Under the pieces are notes generated by a model. It made no database searches, was not told the DNA's origin, and saw only the letters and a list, made by a program, of their open reading frames with translations. From NCBI GenBank assembly GCA_019753235.1, contig JAIELF010000027.1, forward strand, positions 1-64,000: 64,000 nt of DNA, given 5' to 3'. The stretch comes from a bacterium. Lineage in GTDB: Bacteria; Planctomycetota; Planctomycetia; Kolteriales; Kolteriaceae. The translations under genes were made by a program, and so were the position numbers. Below are positions 56,432 to 64,000 of the stretch, in pieces. How positions within the stretch are numbered: the stretch's first letter is position 1; each line of letters opens with the position of its first letter.

Positions 56432-58018
56432 TTACCTTTGCCTCTTTTTCTTCCCGCGTTGCATTCCCCAGCCGGCAATCACCATCAATGCCGAGACCAA
56501 CCAAACCATCAGCCCCAATCGGGCTTGTGCCTGCGTTGTTCCCACATGGAGCAGGCTAAACATCGTCGTGGAAACAAGCTCGACGCCTGGCGGCGCGATG
56601 AGCTTCGAGGTCGCGAGTTCTCCTAAACATAACGCGGTCCCTAAGACGAACCCTCCCGCGACGATGTTCCATAGCTCCCCGAGCGGCCCCAAACGAAATC
56701 GCATCCATGATGATGCTCCTTCGAGATAAAGAAGTTCCCAGCGACACTTCGGGTATCGCGACATCGCCCCTGCCAACACGAGAAACACCCACGGCCAAGC
56801 GCGAGCGGCTTGTCCCCAGATGATCACCAAGGCGCTATCGTAGAACCTCCCTAAGAGATCGCCCGGGCTCGGCCGACTCAACATCTCCACAATGGCCAGT
56901 CCGATGGCCGGGCCCGGTATCATCATCGCGAACATCGCGATCATGATCGCCCCCGCGCGTCGTGGACGCGACTCGTTGATGTACCACCAGGCAAGAACCG
57001 TGGCCGACAGTGTCGCGACAAAACCCGAGGCGCTCGAAATAAACAGGCTCGAACCGATCAGTCGAACATCACCCCAACCGCCGGTGGTCGACCACCCCGA
57101 CGGATAAAACGACGCGAACCCTTGCCTCCCAAGTGCCAGTAGCGGCAGCGTGAGCAACACCATGATCGAAATGCCAAGCAGTTGGATCGCGATTGCAGAG
57201 TGAGACCTCGCCAAGCCGACCACATCCCAAGGGGATGCGAAGCCAACGGAGGCCGGCCGATCCAGTTCGCGCACCATCGCCTTGCTCACAAGAAGGGAGA
57301 TCCCTACCCCCGTGAGCATCGAGACTAGGACGACGGGCAACCCTTGCGTACCGATCGAGCCCGCTTCCATCTCGACATAAATCTCCTCGGCCAAGGTTCG
57401 GATGGCAAAGAGATCGGTGACGGTCATGTCCGACCAAACCCCCGCCAAAACAACGAATGCCGACAGGATGGTTGCATCGCGATGGACCGGAAGAAGAACG
57501 CGGGTCAGCACGTTGGGGAGCCCGGTAAACGTTAGGGCCCATTCTTCGATGTCGATGCCATGCCACGCGAGCGATCCCGCCAAAATGCCGACCACCCACG
57601 GAAGGAAGGCGAGTGCATGAATCAGCATGACGGCGATCGCCGCCGCCGGCCCTGTTCGAACGCTGACACCTAAACCAAGATCGCGAGGAGTAATCCATCC
57701 GTAGGGACCGATGACCGAGATCCATCCCCCCGCCTGCACCGCGAGTGGAACAAACGCGAGCGTGATGAGAAATAGCGATAACAACAAGCGCGCCGGCCAA
57801 CCTAATCGCACCAGCACGATTGCCAACACCCATCCGCAAGGGACCGCCAGGCATGCCGACCCGATTCCGAGAGCCAGCGTCGTTCCAAGCAAGCCGACAA
57901 TGGGATTCACGTCAAGCGAGCGAGTCTGAGCAGCAGACTGAATCAGTGACCAGAGGGCGGGCAAGAGAAGCGGAAAAACAAAGATGATCGGCCACCGGAT
58001 CGATTCTCGGCTCGCCAT
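56432..58018 (-). CDS. ABC transporter permease, iron(III)-type (FbpB-like, double-length)
   Basis: This is a 528-residue membrane protein with about 12 hydrophobic segments in two halves, as in FbpB/SfuB-type permeases of ferric-iron uptake. The EAA-like loop regions can be seen around WALTFTGLPNVLTRVLLPVH in the first half and WELLYLEGASSWMRFRLGPLG in the second. The start ATG at 58018 overlaps the stop of the binding-protein gene (TGATG), so both are translated together. No ATP-binding subunit is encoded next to it; the genes on both sides are unrelated. The ATPase must come from elsewhere. Confidence 0.8.
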   Translation of the reverse strand: MASRESIRWPIIFVFPLLLPALWSLIQSAAQTRSLDVNPIVGLLGTTLALGIGSACLAVPCGWVLAIVLVRLGWPARLLLSLFLITLAFVPLAVQAGGWISVIGPYGWITPRDLGLGVSVRTGPAAAIAVMLIHALAFLPWVVGILAGSLAWHGIDIEEWALTFTGLPNVLTRVLLPVHRDATILSAFVVLAGVWSDMTVTDLFAIRTLAEEIYVEMEAGSIGTQGLPVVLVSMLTGVGISLLVSKAMVRELDRPASVGFASPWDVVGLARSHSAIAIQLLGISIMVLLTLPLLALGRQGFASFYPSGWSTTGGWGDVRLIGSSLFISSASGFVATLSATVLAWWYINESRPRRAGAIMIAMFAMMIPGPAIGLAIVEMLSRPSPGDLLGRFYDSALVIIWGQAARAWPWVFLVLAGAMSRYPKCRWELLYLEGASSWMRFRLGPLGELWNIVAGGFVLGTALCLGELATSKLIAPPGVELVSTTMFSLLHVGTTQAQARLGLMVWLVSALMVIAGWGMQRGKKKRQR

Positions 58019-59088
58019 CACGGCCCCACCAGACGAGACCGAACCAAATGTTGAACGCTCTCCCAAAGATCTGCCGCCCGAGCGAAATCAACCACCATGA
58101 GCTTACCCCCCGCGGGTGGGCTCGGTTCCCATGCCGGCGTCAGCGTATCGTGCAGCGGAATCTGCCCGCAACGAGCGTTGTTGAGAAGGGACTCCCCTTC
58201 TTGAGAAACCAGAAAATTGACAAAGGCGTCTGCCTCTGCTGAATTCGCACTCCCCACCATGGCGGCAACAGTGTTGGGAAGCAGCAGAATCCCTCGCTGG
58301 TCGACGGCTGCGTCGAGATAGACAATTCGGACCGGCCGATGAGCTGTCAGCTCGGCCAGCGCGTCGTCGGTATCCGTGAGACCCATGGCGAGCGCGCCGC
58401 TGCCGACCTCAATCGCCACTTGTTTGTTGCCAGAAAGAATCCGGACTTCATTTGCCCTCAACCGATCAAGCCAGTCGGCCAACTGATCCTGCTCCATCAC
58501 GGCCGCGAGCGCGGCCATCTGAGTGGCAGTTGTCCCAAAGAACGGCTTGGCCAAGCCGATCTCGCCCTTCCAACGATCATCGGCAAGATCATCAAGCTGG
58601 CGAGGGGTTTCCTCCGCCGTGACACGGTTGGTGTTCACGAGAAGCACGCGCGCTCGAGCTCCCACACCATGCCAAAGATTCTCCCGCGAGCGAGTCTCAA
58701 CAGGATAGTGATCCATCTCGGAAGGATAGGTGGCGCGGAAAAGACCCGCTCGTTCCAGGCGAATCGTGTGAAGGATTTCGTTATTCCAAAAGACATCGCA
58801 CCGAGGCCGTTGGCGTTCGCGAAGAATCTGCTCGGCCAGGGCAACCGACTTCGTCGACTCGGTATCGAACTTCGCTTGCACGATGATGCCGGTCTTCTTC
58901 GAAAACGCATCCAGGACCGGTTGCGAGAATTCTCGATCCACGGCGCAGTAAACGACGAGTTCACCCGAGCGCGGGCCGCCGCACCCAGCAATCGCTGTCA
59001 GAAGTAAAATCGCAACCCATCGCCAATGCAGGGGGACATCCTCCTTCGAGAGATGTCCGTCATTGTAGCGAGCGGGTTGATCTCGCAT
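58018..59088 (-). CDS. ABC transporter substrate-binding lipoprotein, iron(III)-type
   Basis: This is a 356-residue periplasmic binding protein of the FbpA type (ELVVYCAVDREFSQPVLDAF, DVFWNNEILHTIRLERAGLF, LAKPFFGTTATQMAALAAVM, NAEADAFVNFLVSQEGE-like end). The lipobox IAGC lies at Cys36 of the long form. The ATG at 59088 lacks an SD. A CTG at 59031 is preceded by AAGGAGG at 9 bases and would give a compact lipoprotein signal (HWRWVAILLLTAIAGC), so it may be the true start. It is followed by the permease with a TGATG overlap. Confidence 0.82.
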   Translation of the reverse strand: MRDQPARYNDGHLSKEDVPLHWRWVAILLLTAIAGCGGPRSGELVVYCAVDREFSQPVLDAFSKKTGIIVQAKFDTESTKSVALAEQILRERQRPRCDVFWNNEILHTIRLERAGLFRATYPSEMDHYPVETRSRENLWHGVGARARVLLVNTNRVTAEETPRQLDDLADDRWKGEIGLAKPFFGTTATQMAALAAVMEQDQLADWLDRLRANEVRILSGNKQVAIEVGSGALAMGLTDTDDALAELTAHRPVRIVYLDAAVDQRGILLLPNTVAAMVGSANSAEADAFVNFLVSQEGESLLNNARCGQIPLHDTLTPAWEPSPPAGGKLMVVDFARAADLWESVQHLVRSRLVGP

Positions 59089-59158
59089 TACCTAAACGCT
59101 GCCGCGCTTTGGCGACGATGCGGCGCAGGAGACGAGTCTCGCTTTTTTCTGATGCGAA

Positions 59159-61012
59159 TTACCGGGCCATGGAGAGGGGGCCCGTGGGGGCGATGTTGCC
59201 GACGAACTGACGAAACTCACCCTCTAATTCGGAGAAGCTTTGCTTGCCAAGCACCTCTTGCAGCGAGGTCTCGTAGTTGCCGGTCTCCAGAGCCCGTCGA
59301 AGAAATGCAATCAGCTTCGCATGGCCATGCTTCTCGACCAGATTTCGGCAAATCCCGACACTGTGAGCGTAGAAGTCTCGCATGCGTTCTCCGGGAGGAT
59401 ACTCGCCCATCGTCATCACCTGAGCACAACTGAAGCCCGCTCCCGTGGCATAGCACCGAGCCAGATTTTTTAGATGCGCATTCTGCATGTCGAGCGGCTC
59501 GGTGAGAACCGCCATCCCCTCGTCGGCCCAGCGAGGCACCGTGCTGCTGCCAAACCGACCGGCAAAGACGACGTGCGCCACCTCGTGCGGCAACACCGCC
59601 TTCTGTGCGCTCGGATCATCCATTCGCAAGAAGACCTGACGCGATTGAATCTGTCCCGATTGATTGAGAACCTTCGAGTGCCCAGGCGACTCGGCCGGCA
59701 CCCCCGTTGCCATGCTGTACTCTTGCGACGAAGGATACAGATAGAGTTCGCACTTGGGCTGCCAATCCGAGGCGGGATCATTACCGAACCAGAGCTCGAT
59801 CGCGTATTGCCGAGCTTTCTCCGCTCGAGCGCCAACATCCTCGGCAAGCGGGCGATCACGATGGTAAATGATGAAGTTACGAGTCTCGGCAATCTGCCAG
59901 GAGCCGGCCGCTTGGTTCAAATGACGAACAGCTTGTGTCGGCTCTTCGATTTTACTGCTGACCAGACCGTAGGCTTGGCTATTCTCGATCGTGGCATTCG
60001 GAGAAGCCGCAGCGCGAGGCTGTTGGCGAGCAAACTGCACGCGAGCTTCGAGCGCATCGATCACCTTCTGGCAATAATGAATCCGGGGCGCGAGATCGTA
60101 GGCTCGCTGAACATCCCCCTTCAATTCTTCCCAAACGCCCGCCTCGATTGATTTCCAATCGCCGTCCAGCAGATCGTTGTACCTCTTAATCGTGACCACC
60201 AAGAGACAGTAGCCCCAGCGAACCTCGATCGGCTTCGTGTCGATCTGAGGATCGGCGGCCAACTTCTCGAAAGCCGTCAGTGCCTCGGGATAACGCTTTT
60301 CGGCAAACAGCGCTTGTGCTCGATCAATCTCGCTTGTCGGCGTCAACGATTCGCCGTCGTCGAGTTTCGCCCGGACCTGCATCGTCTCGGCGGGCTTGGT
60401 GCGAGGAATGATCGACTTCACGGAATCGACCATCTGCTTGCCCATCTTTGACGCCGCCTGCACCGGCATTTGCAACGTCTTGAGAGCCGAGGGAGGCGTC
60501 GTCGTCGGGAGAGATTCCTTGTCGACTTGTGCCGGCAACGAGTCGGCTTCGGCTCGGGCAGGAAGAAATCGATCCATCCATCCTCGGCCCGAGTTGCCTG
60601 CGCTGCCAGCCATCGCGCGAAGCCGCTCCGCAACCATGGAAGCCTCTCGGGAAGAACCCGACGCCACCAGCTCGGCCATTCGGCCGCGATAGCACTGTTC
60701 CAAAAGCATCAGAAGTTCCGGAGGGGCGGAGGTTTGATCCAAGCAAGATTCAAGCGTCGCGATTGCATCGGTGAAACGCTGGTCCGCCAGGAGCTCTTTG
60801 GCGGAACGCATCGCCGACTGAAGACGAAGCTTGTCGAGGACGGCCGACTGTTCGAGTCGAACGCTGGGCTGAACATGGCCGGCAGGAGCCGAGGACTTCT
60901 TGATCTCCTCCAGCCGAACCGGCGCGGACGACTCTGGCTCGATTTGGATGGCAGGCCGATCCGAGAGAAGAACAACAACCAGCATCGTTGACGAATAGCC
61001 GAGCATTCCCAT
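59159..61012 (-). CDS. Gluzincin-type metallopeptidase with TPR-like N-terminal half
   Basis: This is a protein of about 617 residues with an N-terminal membrane anchor (about 3-17). Residues about 55-330 are helical with TPR-like segments (AKELLADQRFTDAIATLESC, AQALFAEKRYPEALTAFEKL) and a linker rich in Pro and Ser. The C-terminal half holds a gluzincin zinc site: HEVAH (476-480) and, 18 residues later, Glu498 in WADEGMA, giving HExxH plus Glu. The context NYETSLQEVLGKQSFSELEGEF ends the protein. It should be a zinc peptidase facing the periplasm. I chose the ATG at 61012, 8 bases after AAGGA; GTG 61036 and ATG 61021 are alternatives. Confidence 0.78.
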   Translation of the reverse strand: MGMLGYSSTMLVVVLLSDRPAIQIEPESSAPVRLEEIKKSSAPAGHVQPSVRLEQSAVLDKLRLQSAMRSAKELLADQRFTDAIATLESCLDQTSAPPELLMLLEQCYRGRMAELVASGSSREASMVAERLRAMAGSAGNSGRGWMDRFLPARAEADSLPAQVDKESLPTTTPPSALKTLQMPVQAASKMGKQMVDSVKSIIPRTKPAETMQVRAKLDDGESLTPTSEIDRAQALFAEKRYPEALTAFEKLAADPQIDTKPIEVRWGYCLLVVTIKRYNDLLDGDWKSIEAGVWEELKGDVQRAYDLAPRIHYCQKVIDALEARVQFARQQPRAAASPNATIENSQAYGLVSSKIEEPTQAVRHLNQAAGSWQIAETRNFIIYHRDRPLAEDVGARAEKARQYAIELWFGNDPASDWQPKCELYLYPSSQEYSMATGVPAESPGHSKVLNQSGQIQSRQVFLRMDDPSAQKAVLPHEVAHVVFAGRFGSSTVPRWADEGMAVLTEPLDMQNAHLKNLARCYATGAGFSCAQVMTMGEYPPGERMRDFYAHSVGICRNLVEKHGHAKLIAFLRRALETGNYETSLQEVLGKQSFSELEGEFRQFVGNIAPTGPLSMAR

Positions 61013-61463
61013 CAGCAACATCCTTGTTGATTGCACTCGTGATGAGTGATTCAGGAGAGCTTCCCGCTCTCCGTCCCCTGGGTGAAGTCGAGCCAGACAT
61101 GCCGCTCGGCCCCTCCGATCGAGCCCGACGAGCGTTTCCGCTTGTCGGCTCCATGGGGGGCGAACTTTAGGAAAAGGGTCTCTTCAATGCAACGGGTTTT
61201 TAAGGTTGAAGGAAGTCCTCTTGCACTCCCTAAATTCCATGGGGAAAACCGTTTATGAGAACCCTTTCAGAGACACGAGAAAACGGACCCGAAAATTCCG
61301 CGAAAAAAGATCGGCACAAACGGGTTCATCGAGGTCCGTGGGCTGATGGGGGAAGAGGGAAGGCGCAGCAGAAACCCGCCTTCAGTCTCCTTCCCAAAGA
61401 AGGTCTAAAGGCGGGCCAATGATGTTCTGCAAAAGAGGCTCGGGGCCTGTAGGGAACCTGGAT
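61013..61463. other. Gap between the metallopeptidase and rpsU
   Basis: These 451 bases have no supported gene. The main element is the rpsU terminator-like hairpin at 61375-61415. The left half contains the presumed promoter of the metallopeptidase gene, though no clear consensus is visible. Confidence 0.4.
61375..61415 (-). terminator. Terminator-like hairpin downstream of rpsU
   Basis: An 8-bp inverted repeat (CCCGCCTT 61375-61382 with AAGGCGGG 61408-61415) encloses a second small stem (CCTTC with GAAGG). On the minus strand it is followed by TTTCT. It lies about 50 bases beyond the rpsU stop. Confidence 0.55.
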
Positions 61464-61673
61464 TTACTTGGTCTTGGTGCCAGTCAGGGCTTCTTGCGTC
61501 GCCTGGCGGATCTTCTTGAGTCGCTTCCGCTCGGCTCGGCGACGTCGCTCGCTCGGCTTCTCGTAGTAGGCCGACCGCTTCATTTCGGTACGGATTCCAC
61601 TTCGCTCGATGAGCTTCTTGAATCTTTTAAGGGCGCCCTCGATGTGCTCGCCCGAACGAAGCCGCATTCTCAA
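61464..61673 (-). CDS. rpsU: 30S ribosomal protein S21
   Basis: This is a 69-residue protein with the S21 core GEHIEGALKRFKKLIERSGI and the basic block YYEKPSERRRRAERKRLKK. Compared with E. coli S21 the N-terminus should begin about 8 residues before GEHIEGAL. The TTG at 61673 fits (product MRMRLRSGEH) and follows GGAGGG at about 9 bases. Alternatives are ATG at 61667, too close to the SD region, and ATG at 61718, which would add 15 residues before the core. It is a component of the small subunit, monocistronic here, with a terminator-like hairpin downstream. Confidence 0.9.
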   Translation of the reverse strand: MRMRLRSGEHIEGALKRFKKLIERSGIRTEMKRSAYYEKPSERRRRAERKRLKKIRQATQEALTGTKTK

Positions 61674-62025
61674 AACCCAAACCCTCCCGCTTTGGAGTCC
61701 CCGCGATACCTGGACCATCCCACCCTTTTAAGGGGCAAGAAGAATCCAGCTTTCCCCCAACGACCTATTTGCCGTATTTTGAATCGGCATCCGCAGGGGT
61801 CAAAACAATACTTTCCCTTGTTCTTTCAGATAGTCAACCTGAGCCCGCTCGGCAAGGGAGGGACACTCCATTTCCCCCAGAATCGGGTCTGATCGCTCTC
61901 TTGTATCAATTCCCAAGTCCTGGAACTGGGAGAGTCGTCCGAGAGTCGCGTCCGCCTGGGCGGAATGCGACTCACAGGCATTCCTCCCGACCTTTTTCTA
62001 TGCTTCGAAAGCAAAGGAGAACTCC

Positions 62026-62733
62026 ATGATTCGCCTTCGACCATCCCAAGATCGAGGCCAAACGCGGATCGATTGGCTTGACAGCAAGCACACCTTCTCG
62101 TTCGGCACCTATTTCGATCCCGACCAGATGGGTTTTCGTTCCTTGAGAGTCATCAACGACGACCGGATCAAGCCTGCCGCCGGGTTCGGCATGCATGGGC
62201 ACAAGAATATGGAGATCATCACTCTGGTCCTGGCCGGCGAGTTGGAGCATGCCGACTCGCTGGGGCATGGATCGGTCCTTCGTCCCGGCGAAGTCCAAGC
62301 GATGTCGGCCGGGACCGGAATTCGGCACAGCGAGTTCAATCCATCGCCGACCGAGCCAACACACTTTCTTCAGATTTGGATCGAGCCCGATCGGCTTGGT
62401 CTCGCGCCGGCCTATCAACAAGCCGAGCCCAAAGCATGGAACGGTTCTCCTTGGCGATTGTTGGCCCACCCCCACGATCCCAAAACCGCGGTCTCGCTCG
62501 CGCAGGATGCCGAGATCTGGCAGGGACGCGCCGTCGCAGGTGAGCGGATCGAGTACGCCCTCCGCCCAGGCCGGGGCCTTTGGCTTCATGTGGTCGACGG
62601 GACGTTGAAGATTGGGCAGACCGAACTTGGACCCGGCGACGCCGTCGGCATCGAAGATGAAGAGGCCGTCACGCTGATGGCCGAGACAACGCCAGCAAAC
62701 TTCCTTCTATTCGATCTCGGCCCGGCAGGGTGA
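62026..62733 (+). CDS. Pirin-family cupin protein
   Basis: This is a 235-residue bicupin of the pirin (YhhW) family. The N-terminal cupin keeps the metal-binding residues in FGMHGHKNMEIITLVLAGELEH and GIRHSEFNPS. The C-terminal cupin (about 140-232) is present but lacks obvious metal ligands. Pirins of this group act as quercetin 2,3-dioxygenases or redox-responsive regulators; which applies is unknown. The terminator-like hairpin at 62727 overlaps the stop codon. Confidence 0.85.
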   Translation: MIRLRPSQDRGQTRIDWLDSKHTFSFGTYFDPDQMGFRSLRVINDDRIKPAAGFGMHGHKNMEIITLVLAGELEHADSLGHGSVLRPGEVQAMSAGTGIRHSEFNPSPTEPTHFLQIWIEPDRLGLAPAYQQAEPKAWNGSPWRLLAHPHDPKTAVSLAQDAEIWQGRAVAGERIEYALRPGRGLWLHVVDGTLKIGQTELGPGDAVGIEDEEAVTLMAETTPANFLLFDLGPAG

Positions 62734-62750
62734 TCGCTAGGGATCACCCT
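62727..62750. terminator. Inverted repeat at the end of the pirin gene
   Basis: AGGGTGATC (62727-62735) and GATCACCCT (62742-62750) form a perfect 9-bp stem with a 6-base loop. It overlaps the pirin stop codon and lies between two convergent genes, but no T run follows, so it may work as a bidirectional terminator or a pause site. Confidence 0.5.
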
Positions 62751-62817
62751 CGATGTGGTAAGCGCGAACGTCGCCAAACGCGTCTAATTCTCCCCTGCTT
62801 TATCTGCTGCCGGCCAC

Positions 62818-63306
62818 TCAGGGGGGAAACAGCGGCGCGACGTTCCCCGGTGCGGGCAGCACGCTCTCATCAAGAACCTTCTCCGGTCGTTGTTGCTCCT
62901 CTTCCAGTTTTGCCTTTTTTTGCTCGATGTAACTTTTGGCGAGTCGACTTCGCTCTAGCAGATACGACCCGAGTTGCCGTTCTTCCTCCGGCGACATTTG
63001 AGCGGGCGGAGTCGCTTGGAAGTTGAAAGAGCTCGAATCCACCTTCTTTGCGATCCGACCGACCCCGCGAATCGCGATCATTAAAAGTAACAGCCCCGCC
63101 GTCCGAAGGATGGTCCGCCCCACCGTTTTCCAACGGCTTCTTCCTGCGGAAGGGACGGGGGGCGTCGGTGCTGGCTCCACGAATTCTGACTCTAACACCG
63201 GCGCTAGCGTTTCTTTGCCGCACGCGGTGCAGCCTACGGAAGTGCCCCCAATTCGCCAGTTCCACTCGAGCGGTTGCTGACAATGGCCACAGACGAAACG
63301 GCGCAT
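62818..63306 (-). CDS. Zinc-ribbon membrane protein of unknown function
   Basis: This is a 162-residue protein. The N-terminus has a zinc ribbon of two CxxC pairs (CGHCQQPLEWN and GCTACGKE, about 6-32), then a Pro-rich linker, a membrane segment (about 68-83, LLLLMIAIRGVG) and a helical, charged tail (about 105-150). The motif FVCGHCQQPLEW resembles zinc-ribbon heads of planctomycete proteins. The ATG at 63306 precedes the ribbon; an in-frame TTG just upstream adds one residue. It is convergent with the pirin gene and about 120 bases downstream of the DUF58 gene on the same strand. Confidence 0.6.
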   Translation of the reverse strand: MRRFVCGHCQQPLEWNWRIGGTSVGCTACGKETLAPVLESEFVEPAPTPPVPSAGRSRWKTVGRTILRTAGLLLLMIAIRGVGRIAKKVDSSSFNFQATPPAQMSPEEERQLGSYLLERSRLAKSYIEQKKAKLEEEQQRPEKVLDESVLPAPGNVAPLFPP

Positions 63307-63430
63307 CAACTTTCATCCTGAGCAAGGAGATAATCACCCAGGCTTAGACGTTAGCCAGTGATTTGACAACTTTCGACGTTTGAAGGGCGAGCGACAGAAA
63401 TTTCTCTTCTGCAGTTCGAAAGTGAGATCT

Positions 63431-64000
63431 TTACCCCCTTCGAGTTCGCTTTTGGAGATACTCAACCAGAGCCCGGTCGAAGGGCATACCGGTATCGACG
63501 GGAACAAAGTCGATGCCGGCCTCGGCCGACTCGGTCGCCAGATGATCACGAAATTCTGTCAGTGCAGCTAAGTAGTCGGCCCGAACACCGTCGGCATCCA
63601 CAACGACACGTTGATCACTCTCGTTATCTCGAAAATCGGTCATGCCACGAAAAGGAAAACCGACCTCGGCTGCATCCAGAATGTGAAAGACGATCACATC
63701 GTTCCCTCGATGGCGAAGCCGATGAAGCGCATCGATGATCGGTTCCGGCTCGGCCAACAGATCACTAAAGAGAAGCACCAAACTCTTATGAGGGACCAGC
63801 GAGGCGACTTGATGCAGCGAGCCAGCCACGTTGGTCGGACCGGTCGGTTGCAATCGCGACAGCGTTGCGAGAATTTTGCCCAACTGACCTCGCCGGCTGC
63901 TGGGGGGCATGCTCAAACGAAGCTTTTCATCGAAGGTCACCAATCCAACCGAGTCGGACTGTTTGATCATCAGATGCGCAAGTGCCGCGGCTAGACAGAT
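63431..64000 (-). CDS. DUF58-domain protein, cut by the right edge
   Basis: The visible 190 codons are the C-terminal part of a DUF58/VWA-like protein: SDSVGLVTFDEKL, SRRGQLGKILATLSRLQPTGPTN, SLVLLFSDLLAEPEPIIDALHRLRHRGNDVIVFHILDAAEV and the end AGIDFVPVDTGMPFDRALVEYL. DUF58 proteins are usually encoded in MoxR-DUF58-VWA operons involved in envelope functions; such genes may lie just beyond the window. The start is outside the window. Confidence 0.85.
   Translation of the reverse strand: MCLAAALAHLMIKQSDSVGLVTFDEKLRLSMPPSSRRGQLGKILATLSRLQPTGPTNVAGSLHQVASLVPHKSLVLLFSDLLAEPEPIIDALHRLRHRGNDVIVFHILDAAEVGFPFRGMTDFRDNESDQRVVVDADGVRADYLAALTEFRDHLATESAEAGIDFVPVDTGMPFDRALVEYLQKRTRRG

Overview
The window is chromosomal DNA of a planctomycete (phylum Planctomycetota). 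The clearest markers are a PSCyt1/DUF1549/DUF1553 giant protein followed by its DUF1501 partner, a DUF1559 remnant, several ECF sigma factors, a serine/threonine kinase with a DYG motif, and many secreted proteins of planctomycete type. Base composition is moderately GC-rich throughout and I see no large foreign island. Genus or family cannot be fixed from the sequence. Several starts appear to be TTG or GTG behind good Shine-Dalgarno (SD) motifs (infB, glgC, rpsU and others).

Layout. 1-0.6 kb: decayed IS66 transposase cut by the window edge. 1-7.3 kb: sugar dehydrogenase, then the PSCyt1 and DUF1501 pair. 7.3-12.5 kb (minus): a DUF1559 remnant, a STAS-GlgX fusion and a GH172 enzyme. 12.7-16 kb: a degenerate caspase-like/S41 protease fusion and an adenylate kinase. 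16.5-22.8 kb: the translation/transcription cluster nusA-infB-rbfA, with a four-copy 23-bp hairpin repeat between nusA and infB, then a HhH-GPD-like protein with a lysine-rich tail. 23.1-27.4 kb: glgC and a YfhO-like membrane protein. 27.4-33.1 kb (minus): a regulatory cluster of FHA protein, membrane-anchored kinase, membrane protein, ECF sigma factor, zinc-binding anti-sigma-like protein and an NsrR-type Rrf2 regulator. 33.5-37.6 kb (minus): coiled-coil protein, PhoD phosphatase, SRPBCC protein and a conserved hypothetical. 37.7-50.2 kb (plus): a transglutaminase, then a long envelope operon. 50.3-55 kb: small lipoproteins, LmbE deacetylase, YHS-like repeat protein, DUF1326 protein and ThpR. 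55-59 kb: an ECF sigma/anti-sigma pair and an iron-type ABC permease plus binding protein without an ATPase gene. 59-64 kb: gluzincin peptidase, ribosomal protein S21, pirin, zinc-ribbon protein and a DUF58 protein running off the right edge.

The most notable unit is the operon at 39.8-50.2 kb. It encodes a large membrane protein, a secreted coiled-coil protein, a repeat protein, an NPCBM-domain protein and three trypsin-like (HtrA/S1C-type) proteins, mostly joined by 4-base ATGA overlaps. The first protease keeps the His/Asp/Ser triad. The next two have lost all three residues, so the operon appears to encode one active protease with two pseudoproteases. Other unusual architectures are STAS-GlgX, caspase-like-PDZ-S41, and the HhH-GPD protein lacking the catalytic lysine and Fe-S cysteines.

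All calls rest on reading translations and motifs by eye. No database search, structure prediction or alignment program was run.
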